A stretch of DNA of 64,000 bases from Eutrigla gurnardus (lineage: Eukaryota > Chordata > Actinopteri > Perciformes > Triglidae), in contig CAUPSS010000223.1 of assembly GCA_963514095.1 (NCBI GenBank), forward strand, positions 372,001 through 436,000, in the 5' to 3' direction. The position numbers and the translations under genes are program-made. Positions 26,111 to 37,770 of this stretch are shown here, piece after piece. The notes beneath the pieces are model-generated. The model did no database searches and was not told the DNA's origin. It saw nothing but the letters and a program-made list of their open reading frames with translations. Each line of letters begins with the position of its first letter. Position 1 is the first letter of the stretch.

Positions 26111-29100
26111 GTCAGCCCTGTGATAGACTGGTTACCTGTCTGTCTCTAAATGTCGGCCCCGTGATAGACTGGTTACCTGTCTGTCTCTACATGTCTCCCT
26201 GTGATAGACTGGTTACCTGTCTGTCTCTAAATGTCGGCCCCGTGATAGACTGGTTACCTGTCTGTCTCTACATGTCTCCCTGTGATAGACTGGTTACCTG
26301 TCTGTCTCTACATGTCTCCCTGTGATAGACTGGTTACCTGTCTGTCTCTACATGTCTCCCTGTGATAGACTGGTTACCTGTCTGTCTCCACATGTCTCCA
26401 TGTGATAGATTGGTTACCTGTCTGTCTCTACATGTCCCCCTGTGATAGACTGGTTACCTGTCTGTCTCTACATGTCTCCCTGTGATAGACTGGTTACCTG
26501 TCTGTCTCTACATGTCGGCCCCGTGATAGACTGGTTACCTGTCTGTCTCTACATGTCTCCCTGTGATAGACTGGTCACCTGTCTGTCTCTACATGTCTCC
26601 CTGTGATAGACTGGTTACCTGTCTGTCTTTACATGTCTCCCTGTGATAGACTGGTTACCTGTCTGTCTCTCCATGTCTCCCTGTGATAGACTGGTTACCT
26701 GTCTGTCTCTACATGTCTCCCTGTGATAGACTGGTTACCTGTCTGTCTCTACATGTCCCCCTGTGATAGACTGGTTACCTGTCTGTCTCTACATGTCTCC
26801 ATGTGATAGACTGGTTACCTGTCTGTCTCTACATGTCTCCCTGTGATAGACTGGTTACCTGTCTGTCTCTACATGTCCCCCTGTGATAGACTGGTTACCT
26901 GTCTGTCTCTACATGTCTCCCTGTGATAGACTGGTTACCTGTCTGTCTCTACATGTCGGCCCCGTGATAGACTGGTTACCTGTCTGTCTCTACATGTCTC
27001 CCTGTGATAGACTGGTTACCTGTCTGTCTCTACATGTCTCCCTGTGATAGACTGGTTACCTGTCTGTCTCTACATGTCCCCCTGTGATAGACTGGTTACC
27101 TGTCGGTCTCTACATGTCTCCCTGTGATAGACTGGTTACCTGTCTGTCTCCACATGTCTCCATGTGATAGACTGGTTACCTGTCTGTCTCTACATGTCCC
27201 CCTGTGATAGACTGGTTACCTGTCGGTCTCTACATGTCTCCCTGTGATAGACTGGTTACCTGTCTGTCTCTACATGTCTCCCTGTGATAGACTGGTTACG
27301 TGTCTGTCTCCACATGTCTCCATGTGATAGACTGGTTACCTGTCTGTCTCTACATGTCAGCCCTATGATAGACTGGTTACCTGTCTGTCTCTAAATGTCT
27401 CCCTGTGATAGACTGGTCACCTGTCTGTCTCTACATGTCTCCCTGTGATAGACTGGTTACCTGTCTGTCTTTACATGTCTCCCTGTGATAGACTGGTTAC
27501 CTGTCTGTCTCTCCATGTCTCCCTGTGATATACTGGTTACCTGTCTGTCTCTACATGTCGGCCCCATGATAGACTGGTTACCTGACTGTCTCTACATGTC
27601 TCCCTGTGATAGACTGGTTACCTGTCTGTCTCTACATGTCTCCCTGTGATAGACTGGTTACCTGTCTGTCTCTACATGTCAGCCCTGTGATAGACTGGTC
27701 ACCTGTCTGTCTCTACATGTCAGCCTGTGATAGACTGGTTACCTGTCTGTCTCTACATGTCAGCCCTGTGATAGACTGGTCACCTGTCCGTCTTTACATG
27801 TCTCCCTGTGATAGACTGGTCACCTGTCTGTCTCTACATGTCTCCCTGTGATAGACTGGTTACCTGTCTGTCTCTACATGTCTCCCTGTGATAGACTGGT
27901 TACCTGTCTGTCTCTACATGTCGGCCCCGTGATAGACTGGTTACCTGTCTGTCTCTACATGTCTCCCTGTGATAGACTGGTTACCTATCTGTCTCTACAT
28001 GTCTCCCTGTGATAGACTGGTTACCTGTCTGTCTCTACATGTCCCCCTGTGATAGACTGGTTACCTGTCTGTCTCTACATGTCTCCCTGTGATAGACTGG
28101 TCACCTGTCTGTCTCTACATGTCTCCCTGTGATAGACTGGTTACCTGTCTGTCTTTACATGTCTCCCTGTGATAGACTGGTTACCTGTCTGTCTCTCCAT
28201 GTCTCCCTGTGATAGACTGGTTACCTGTCTGTCTCTACATGTCTCCCTGTGATAGACTGGTTACCTGTCTGTCTCTACATGTCTCCCTGTGATAGACTGG
28301 TTACCTGTCTGTCTCTACATGTCTCCCTGTGATAGACTGGTTACCTGTCTGTCTCTACATGTCAGCCCTGTGATAGACTGGTTACCTGTCTGTCTCTACA
28401 TGTCTCCCTGTGATAGACTGGTTACCTGTCTGTCTCTACATGTCTCCCTGTGATAGACTGGTCACCTGTCTGTCTCTACATGTCTCCCTGTGATAGACTG
28501 GTTACCTGTCCGTCTTTACATGTCTCCCTGTGATAGACTGGTTACCTGTCTGTCTCTACATGTCTCCCTGTGATAGACTGGTTACCTGTCTGTCTCTACA
28601 TGTCTCCCTGTGATAGACTGGTTACCTGTCTGTCTCTACATGTCCCCCTGTGATAGACTGGTTACCTGTCTGTCTCTACATGTCTCCCTGTGATAGACTG
28701 GTTACCTGTCTGTCTCTACATGTCTCCCTGTGATAGACTGGTTACCTGTCTGTCTCTACATGTCCCCCTGTGATAGACTGGTTACCTGTCTGTCTCTACA
28801 TGTCTCCCTGTGATAGACTGGTTACCTGTCTGTCTCTACATGTCGGCCCCATGATAGACTGGTTACCTGTCTGTCTCTACATGTCTCCCTGTGATAGACT
28901 GGTTACCTGTCTGTCTCTACATGTCTCCCTGTGATAGACTGGTTACCTGTCTGTCTCTACATGTCGGCCCATTGATAGACTGGTTACCTGTCTGTCTCTA
29001 CATGTCAGCCCTGTGATAGACTGGTTGCCTGTCTGTCTCTACATGTCAGCCCTGTGATAGACTGGTTACCTGTCTGTCTCTACATGTCTCCCTGTGATAG

Positions 29101-31292
29101 ACTGGTTACCTGTCTGTCTCTACATGTCTCCCTGTGATAGACTGGTTACCTGTCTGTCTCTACATGTCAGCCCTGTGATAGACTGGTCACCTGTCTCTCT
29201 CTACATGTCAGCCCTGTGATAGACTGGTCACCTGTCTGTCTCTACATGTCAGCCCTGTGATAGACTGGTTACCTGTCTGTCTCTACATGTCTCCCTGTGA
29301 TAGACTGGTTACCTGTCTGTCTCTAAATGTCGGCCCCGTGATAGACTGGTTACCTGTCTGTCTCTACATGTCTCCCTGTGATAGACTGGTTACCTGTCTG
29401 TCTCTACATGTCTCCCTGTGATAGACTGGTTACCTGTCTGTCTCTACATGTCCCCCTGTGAAAGACTGGTTACCTGTCGGTCTCTACATGTCTCCCTGTG
29501 ATAGACTGGTTACCTGTCTGTCTCTACATGTCTCCCTGTGATAGACTGGTTACCTGTCTGTCTCTACATGTCCCCCTGTGATAGACTGGTTACCTGTCTG
29601 TCTCTACATGTCTCCCTGTGATAGACTGGTCACCTGTCTGTCTCTACATGTCTCCCTGTGATAGACTGGTTACCTGTCTGTCTTTACATGTCTCCCTGTG
29701 ATAGACTGGTTACCTGTCTGTCTCTCCATGTCTCCCTGTGATAGACTGGTTACCTGTCTGTCTCTACATGTCTCCCTGTGATAGACTGGTTACCTGTCTG
29801 TCTCTACATGTCCCCCTGTGATAGACTGGTTACCTGTCTGTCTCTACATGTCTCCATGTGATAGACTGGTTACCTGTCTGTCTCTACATGTCTCCCTGTG
29901 ATAGACTGGTTAACTGTCTGTCTCTACATGTCCCCCTGTGATAGACTGGTTACCTGTCTGTCTCTACATGTCTCCCTGTGATAGACTGGTTACCTGTCTG
30001 TCTCTACATGTCGGCCCCGTGATAGACTGGTTACCTGTCTGTCTCTACATCTCTCCCTGTGATAGACTGGTTACCTGTCTCTCTCTACATGTCTCCCTGT
30101 GATAGACTGGTTACCTGTCTGTCTCTACATGTCTCCCTGTGATAGACTGGTTACCTGTCTGTCTCTACATGTCTCCCTGTGATAGACTGGTTACCTGTCT
30201 GTCTCTACATGTCTCCCTGTGATAGACTGGTTACCTGTCTGTCTCCACATGTCTCCATGTGATAGATTGGTTACCTGTCTGTCTCTACATGTCCCCTTGT
30301 GATAGACTGGTTGCCTGTCTGTCTCTACATGTCAGCCCTGTGATAGACTGGTTACCTGTCTGTCTCTACATGTCTCCCTGTGATAGACTGGTTACCTGTC
30401 TGTCTCTACATGTCTCCCTGTGATAGACTGGTTACCTGTCTGTCTCTACATGTCTCCCTGTGATAGACTGGTTACCTGTCTGTCTCTACATGTCAGCCCT
30501 GTGATAGACTGGTCACCTGTCTGTCTCTACATGTCAGCCTGTGATAGACTGGTTACCTGTCTGTCTCTACATGTCAGCCCTGTGATAGACTGGTCACCTG
30601 TCTCTCTCTACATGTCAGCCCTGTGATAGACTGGTCACCTGTCTGTCTCTACATGTCAGCCCTGTGATAGACTGGTTACCTGTCTGTCTCTACATGTCTC
30701 CCTGTGATAGACTGGTTACCTGTCTGTCTCTAAATGTCGGCCCCGTGATAGACTGGTTACCTGTCTGTCTCTACATGTCTCCCTGTGATAGACTGGTTAC
30801 CTGTCTGTCTCTACATGTCTCCCTGTGATAGACTGGTTACCTGTCTGTCTCTACATGTCTCCCTGTGATAGACTGGTTACCTGTCTGTCTCCACATGTCT
30901 CCATGTGATAGATTGGTTACCTGTCTGTCTCTACATGTCCCCCTGTGATAGACTGGTTACCTGTCTGTCTCTACATGTCTCCCTGTGATAGACTGGTTAC
31001 CTGTCTGTCTCTACATGTCGGCCCCGTGATAGACTGGTTACCTGTCTGTCTCTACATGTCTCCCTGTGATAGACTGGTTACCTATCTGTCTCTACATGTC
31101 TCCCTGTGATAGACTGGTTACCTGTCTGTCTCTACATGTCCCCCTGTGATAGACTGGTTACCTGTCTGTCTCTACATGTCTCCCTGTGATAGACTGGTCA
31201 CCTGTCTGTCTCTACATGTCTCCCTGTGATAGACTGGTTACCTGTCTGTCTTTACATGTCTCCCTGTGATAGACTGGTTACCTGTCTGTCTC

Positions 31293-31550
31293 TCCATGTC
31301 TCCCTGTGATAGACTGGTTACCTGTCTGTCTCTACATGTCTCCCTGTGATAGACTTGTTACCTGTCTGTCTCTACATGTCTCCCTGTGATAGACTGGTTA
31401 CCTGTCTGTCTCTACATGTCTCCCTGTGATAGACTGGTTACCTGTCTGTCTCTACATGTCCCCCTGTGATAGACTGGTTACCTGTCTGTCTCTACATGTC
31501 TCCATGTGATAGACAGGTAACCAGTCTATCACAGGGAGACATGGAGAGAC
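31293..31550. repeat. Asymmetric inverted-repeat neighbourhood of the junction
   Basis: The left arm approaches the junction with the marker order TCACC (about 31197), TTTACATG (about 31251), CTCCATG (about 31293), then linkers at 31301, 31341, 31381 and 31421 (all TCTCCCT), 31461 (TCCCCCT) and 31501 (TCTCCAT). The right arm, read outward in reverse complement, starts with one TCTCCCT linker and at once meets CTCCATG (31540-31546), then TTTACATG, then TCACC. The arms therefore share marker order, but the left arm runs five units (about 200 bp) further before the flip. This fits a fold-back whose turn point was offset by about 200 bp. Confidence 0.8.
31505..31533. other. Inverted (head-to-head) array junction
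   Basis: The forward unit runs normally to TGTGATAGAC (31505-31514). Instead of TGGTTACC it then continues AGGTAACCA (31515-31523) and GTCTATCACA (31524-31533), the reverse-complement unit. The two 10-bp arms are perfect inverted repeats around a 9-bp spacer. AGAC at 31511-31514 fits both orientations, so the breakpoint has 4 bp of microhomology. Outside the core the arms keep pairing imperfectly, since both are made of the same repeat. No target-site duplication, transposon end or unique DNA lies at the joint. It could be a genuine fold-back inversion or an assembly join. Confidence 0.93.
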
Positions 31551-33348
31551 AGACAGGTAACCAGTCTATCACAGGGAGACATGTAAAGACAGACAGGTAA
31601 CCAGTCTATCACAGGGAGACATGTAGAGACAGACAGGTGACCAGTCTATCACAGGGAGACATGTAGAGACAGACAGGTAACCAGTCTATCATGGGGCCGA
31701 CATGTAGAGACAGACAGGTAACCAGTCTATCACAGGGGTACATGTAGAGACAGACAGGTAACCAGTCTATCACAGGGAGACATGTAGAGACAGACAGGTA
31801 ACCAGTCTATCACAGGGCTGACATGTAGAGACAGACAGGTAACCAGTCTATCACAGGGAGACATGTAGAGACAGACAGGTAACCAGTCTATCACAGGGAG
31901 ACATGTAGAGACAGACAGGTGACCAGTCTATCACAGGGAGACATGTAGAGACCGACAGGTAACCAGTCTATCACAGGGGGACATGTAGAGACAGACAGGT
32001 AACCAGTCTATCACAGGGAGACATGTAGAGACAGACAGGTAACCAGTCTATCACAGGGAGACATGTAGAGACAGACAGGTAACCAGTCTATCACGGGGCC
32101 GACATGTAGAGACAGACAGGTAACCAGTCTATCACAGGGAGACATGTAGAGACAGACGGGTAACCAGTCTATCACAGGGCTGACATGTAGAGACAGACAG
32201 GTAACCAGTCTATCACAGGGAGACATGTAGAGACAGACAGGTAACCAGTCTATCATGGGGCCGACATGTAGAGACAGACAGGTAACCAGTCTATCACAGG
32301 GGTACATGTAGAGACAGACAGGTAACCAGTCTATCACAGGGGGACATGTAGAGACAGACAGGTAACCAGTCTATCACAGGGAGACATGTAGAGACAGACA
32401 GGTAACCAGTCTATCACAGGGAGACATGTAGAGACAGACAGGTAACCAGTCTATCACAGGGAGACATGTAGAGACAGACAGGTAACCAGTCTATCACAGG
32501 GAGACATGTAAAGACAGACAGGTAACCAGTCTATCACAGGGAGACATGTAGAGACAGAGAGGTGACCAGTCTATCACAGGGAGACATGTAGAGACAGACA
32601 GGTAACCAGTCTATCACAGGGAGACATGTAGAGACAGACAGGTAACCAGTCTATCACAGGGAGACATGTAGAGACAGACAGGTAACCAGTCTATCACAGG
32701 GCTGACATGTAGAGACAGACAGGTAACCAGTCTATCACAGGGAGACATGTAGAGACAGACAGGTGACCAGTCTATCACAGGGAGACATGTAGAGACAGAC
32801 AGGTAACCAGTCTATCACAGGGCTGACATGTAGAGACAGACAGGTAACCAATCTATCACATGGAGACATGTGGAGACAGACAGGTAACCAGTCTATCACA
32901 GGGAGACATGTAGAGACCGACAGGTAACCAGTCAATCACAGGGGGACATGTAGAGACAGACAGGTAACCAGTCTATCACAGGGAGACATGTAGAGACAGA
33001 CAGGTAACCAGTCTATCACAGGGAGACATGTAGAGACAGACAGGTAACCAGTCTATCACGGGGCCGACATGTAGAGACAGACAGGTAACCAGTCTATCAC
33101 AGGGAGACATGTAGAGACAGACAGGTAACCAGTCTATCACAGGGGGACATGTAGAGACAGACAGTTAACCAGTCTATCACAGGGAGACATGTAGAGACAG
33201 ACAGGTAACCAGTCTATCACATGGAGACATGTAGAGACAGACAGGTAACCAGTCTATCACAGGGGGACATGTAGAGACAGACAGGTAACCAGTCTATCAC
33301 AGGGAGACATGTAGAGACAGACAGGTAACCAGTCTATCACAGGGAGAC

Positions 33349-35278
33349 ATGGAGAGACAGACAGGTAACCAGTCTATCACAGGGAGACATGTAAAGACAG
33401 ACAGGTAACCAGTCTATCACAGGGAGACATGTAGAGACAGACAGGTGACCAGTCTATCACAGGGAGACATGTAGAGACAGACAGGTAACCAGTCTATCAT
33501 GGGGCCGACATGTAGAGACAGACAGGTAACCAGTCTATCACAGGGGTACATGTAGAGACAGACAGGTAACCAGTCTATCACAGGGAGACATGTAGAGACA
33601 GACAGGTAACCAGTCTATCACAGGGCTGACATGTAGAGACAGACAGGTAACCAGTCTATCACAGGGAGACATGTAGAGACAGACAGGTAACCAGTCTATC
33701 ACAGGGAGACATGTAGAGACAGACAGGTGACCAGTCTATCACAGGGAGACATGTAGAGACCGACAGGTAACCAGTCTATCACAGGGGGACATGTAGAGAC
33801 AGACAGGTAACCAGTCTATCACAGGGAGACATGTAGAGACAGACAGGTAACCAGTCTATCACAGGGAGACATGTAGAGACAGACAGGTAACCAGTCTATC
33901 ACGGGGCCGACATGTAGAGACAGACAGGTAACCAGTCTATCACAGGGAGACATGTAGAGACAGACGGGTAACCAGTCTATCACAGGGCTGACATGTAGAG
34001 ACAGACAGGTAACCAGTCTATCACAGGGCCGACATGTAGAGACAGACAGGTAACCAGTCTATCACAGGGCCGACATGTAGAGACAGACAGGTAACCAGTC
34101 TATCACAGGGAGACATGTAGAGACAGACAGGTAACCAGTCTATCACAGGGAGACATGTAGAGACAGACAGGTAACCAGTCTATCACGGGGCCGACATGTA
34201 GAGACAGACAGGTAACCAGTCTATCACAGGGGTACATGTAGAGACAGACAGGTAACCAGTCTATCACAGGGGGACATGTAGAGACAGACAGGTAACCAGT
34301 CTATCACAGGGAGACATGTAGAGACAGACAGGTAACCAGTCTATCACAGGGAGACATGTAGAGACAGACAGGTAACCAGTCTATCACAGGGAGACATGTA
34401 GAGACAGACAGGTAACCAGTCTATCACAGGGAGACATGTAAAGACAGACAGGTAACCAGTCTATCACAGGGAGACATGTAGAGACAGAGAGGTGACCAGT
34501 CTATCACAGGGAGACATGTAGAGACAGACAGGTAACCAGTCTATCACAGGGAGACATGTAGAGACAGACAGGTAACCAGTCTATCACAGGGAGACATGTA
34601 GAGACAGACAGGTAACCAGTCTATCACAGGGCTGACATGTAGAGACAGACAGGTAACCAGTCTATCACAGGGAGACATGTAGAGACAGACAGGTGACCAG
34701 TCTATCACAGGGAGACATGTAGAGACAGACAGGTAACCAGTCTATCACAGGGCTGACATGTAGAGACAGACAGGTAACCAATCTATCACATGGAGACATG
34801 TGGAGACAGACAGGTAACCAGTCTATCACAGGGAGACATGTAGAGACCGACAGGTAACCAGTCAATCACAGGGGGACATGTAGAGACAGACAGGTAACCA
34901 GTCTATCACAGGGAGACATGTAGAGACAGACAGGTAACCAGTCTATCACAGGGAGACATGTAGAGACAGACAGGTAACCAGTCTATCACGGGGCCGACAT
35001 GTAGAGACAGACAGGTAACCAGTCTATCACAGGGAGACATGTAGAGACAGACAGGTAACCAGTCTATCACAGGGGGACATGTAGAGACAGACAGTTAACC
35101 AGTCTATCACAGGGAGACATGTAGAGACAGACAGGTAACCAGTCTATCACATGGAGACATGTAGAGACAGACAGGTAACCAGTCTATCACAGGGGGACAT
35201 GTAGAGACAGACAGGTAACCAGTCTATCACAGGGAGACATGTAGAGACAGACAGGTAACCAGTCTATCACAGGGAGAC
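33349..35278 (-). repeat. Complete 1930-bp higher-order copy
   Basis: This is a clean full copy and the best reference for the family. It differs from the next copy (35279-37208) at 34186, where CACGGGGCCGAC stands in place of CATGGGGCCGAC (36115 in the next copy, 32255 in the one before). Apart from that base I noticed no difference by eye between these two copies, suggesting very recent amplification or strong homogenisation. Confidence 0.85.
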
Positions 35279-37208
35279 ATGGAGAGACAGACAGGTAACC
35301 AGTCTATCACAGGGAGACATGTAAAGACAGACAGGTAACCAGTCTATCACAGGGAGACATGTAGAGACAGACAGGTGACCAGTCTATCACAGGGAGACAT
35401 GTAGAGACAGACAGGTAACCAGTCTATCATGGGGCCGACATGTAGAGACAGACAGGTAACCAGTCTATCACAGGGGTACATGTAGAGACAGACAGGTAAC
35501 CAGTCTATCACAGGGAGACATGTAGAGACAGACAGGTAACCAGTCTATCACAGGGCTGACATGTAGAGACAGACAGGTAACCAGTCTATCACAGGGAGAC
35601 ATGTAGAGACAGACAGGTAACCAGTCTATCACAGGGAGACATGTAGAGACAGACAGGTGACCAGTCTATCACAGGGAGACATGTAGAGACCGACAGGTAA
35701 CCAGTCTATCACAGGGGGACATGTAGAGACAGACAGGTAACCAGTCTATCACAGGGAGACATGTAGAGACAGACAGGTAACCAGTCTATCACAGGGAGAC
35801 ATGTAGAGACAGACAGGTAACCAGTCTATCACGGGGCCGACATGTAGAGACAGACAGGTAACCAGTCTATCACAGGGAGACATGTAGAGACAGACGGGTA
35901 ACCAGTCTATCACAGGGCTGACATGTAGAGACAGACAGGTAACCAGTCTATCACAGGGCCGACATGTAGAGACAGACAGGTAACCAGTCTATCACAGGGC
36001 CGACATGTAGAGACAGACAGGTAACCAGTCTATCACAGGGAGACATGTAGAGACAGACAGGTAACCAGTCTATCACAGGGAGACATGTAGAGACAGACAG
36101 GTAACCAGTCTATCATGGGGCCGACATGTAGAGACAGACAGGTAACCAGTCTATCACAGGGGTACATGTAGAGACAGACAGGTAACCAGTCTATCACAGG
36201 GGGACATGTAGAGACAGACAGGTAACCAGTCTATCACAGGGAGACATGTAGAGACAGACAGGTAACCAGTCTATCACAGGGAGACATGTAGAGACAGACA
36301 GGTAACCAGTCTATCACAGGGAGACATGTAGAGACAGACAGGTAACCAGTCTATCACAGGGAGACATGTAAAGACAGACAGGTAACCAGTCTATCACAGG
36401 GAGACATGTAGAGACAGAGAGGTGACCAGTCTATCACAGGGAGACATGTAGAGACAGACAGGTAACCAGTCTATCACAGGGAGACATGTAGAGACAGACA
36501 GGTAACCAGTCTATCACAGGGAGACATGTAGAGACAGACAGGTAACCAGTCTATCACAGGGCTGACATGTAGAGACAGACAGGTAACCAGTCTATCACAG
36601 GGAGACATGTAGAGACAGACAGGTGACCAGTCTATCACAGGGAGACATGTAGAGACAGACAGGTAACCAGTCTATCACAGGGCTGACATGTAGAGACAGA
36701 CAGGTAACCAATCTATCACATGGAGACATGTGGAGACAGACAGGTAACCAGTCTATCACAGGGAGACATGTAGAGACCGACAGGTAACCAGTCAATCACA
36801 GGGGGACATGTAGAGACAGACAGGTAACCAGTCTATCACAGGGAGACATGTAGAGACAGACAGGTAACCAGTCTATCACAGGGAGACATGTAGAGACAGA
36901 CAGGTAACCAGTCTATCACGGGGCCGACATGTAGAGACAGACAGGTAACCAGTCTATCACAGGGAGACATGTAGAGACAGACAGGTAACCAGTCTATCAC
37001 AGGGGGACATGTAGAGACAGACAGTTAACCAGTCTATCACAGGGAGACATGTAGAGACAGACAGGTAACCAGTCTATCACATGGAGACATGTAGAGACAG
37101 ACAGGTAACCAGTCTATCACAGGGGGACATGTAGAGACAGACAGGTAACCAGTCTATCACAGGGAGACATGTAGAGACAGACAGGTAACCAGTCTATCAC
37201 AGGGAGAC

Positions 37209-37770
37209 ATGGAGAGACAGACAGGTAACCAGTCTATCACAGGGAGACATGTAAAGACAGACAGGTAACCAGTCTATCACAGGGAGACATGTAGAGACAG
37301 ACAGGTGACCAGTCTATCACAGGGAGACATGTAGAGACAGACAGGTAACCAGTCTATCATGGGGCCGACATGTAGAGACAGACAGGTAACCAGTCTATCA
37401 CAGGGGTACATGTAGAGACAGACAGGTAACCAGTCTATCACAGGGGGACATGTAGAGACAGACAGGTAACCAGTCTATCACAGGGAGACATGTAGAGACA
37501 GACAGGTAACCAGTCTATCACAGGGCTGACATGTAGAGACAGACAGGTAACCAATCTATCACATGGAGACATGTGGAGACAGACAAGTAACCAGTCTATC
37601 ACAGGGAGACATGTAGAGACCGACAGGTAACCAGTCTATCACAGGGGGACATGTAGAGACAGACAGGTAACCAGTCTATCACAGGGGGACATGTAGAGAC
37701 AGACAGGTAACCAGTCTATCACAGGGAGACATGTAGAGACAGACAGGTAACCAGTCTATCACAGGGAGAC
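37209..37770 (-). repeat. Partial higher-order copy (562 bp)
   Basis: The copy begins normally with the ATGGAGAG, GTAAAGAC, GGTGACC, ATGGGGCCGAC and GGGGTAC units. It then jumps to a CAATCTATCACATGG unit followed by GACAAGTAACC (about 37576), and returns to the copy start at 37771. The same GACAAGTAACC join recurs near 40071, 42361, 48651 and 56536. The truncated arrangement therefore itself spread as a unit. Confidence 0.78.

Larger units (their letters stand above)
1..31514 (+). repeat. Left satellite array, ~40-bp units, pyrimidine-rich strand on +
   Basis: This is a continuous head-to-tail array of 40- and 41-bp units, with no interruption by unique DNA. Each unit has the body GTGATAGACTGG, then TTACC (less often TCACC), then CTGTCTGTCTCT, then ACATGT, followed by a variable linker. 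Frequent linkers are TCTCCCT, TCCCCCT, TCTCCAT (often after TCCACATG), TCAGCCCT, TCAGCCCTAT, TCGGCCCC and TACCCCT. The consensus 40-mer has 6 A, 15 T, 8 G and 11 C, so it is about 48% GC and 65% pyrimidine on this strand. The array begins before base 1. No family name is recognised. Satellite or very long minisatellite is the only call supported; function is unknown. Confidence 0.97.

Noticed and set aside
31505..31533. Transcription terminator or cruciform regulatory hairpin
   Set aside because: The 10-bp stem with 9-bp loop is a by-product of the array flip. There is no gene next to it, and no U-tract.
31505..31533. Insertion of a transposon or integrase-mediated inversion site
   Set aside because: There is no target-site duplication, terminal inverted repeat of a known element or recombinase gene. 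The inverted arms are ordinary satellite units.
32011..32337. 108-codon open frame on -, plus 66- and 81-codon frames at 32735-32935, 34665-34865, 36595-36795, 39087-39287, 41698-41943, 48420-48665 and 56311-56556
   Set aside because: Same reason. Identical copies 1930 or 7891 bp apart only mirror the higher-order duplication. Cysteine-rich, hydrophobic-looking residues come from the TGT/CTG-rich unit and are not evidence of a secreted peptide.
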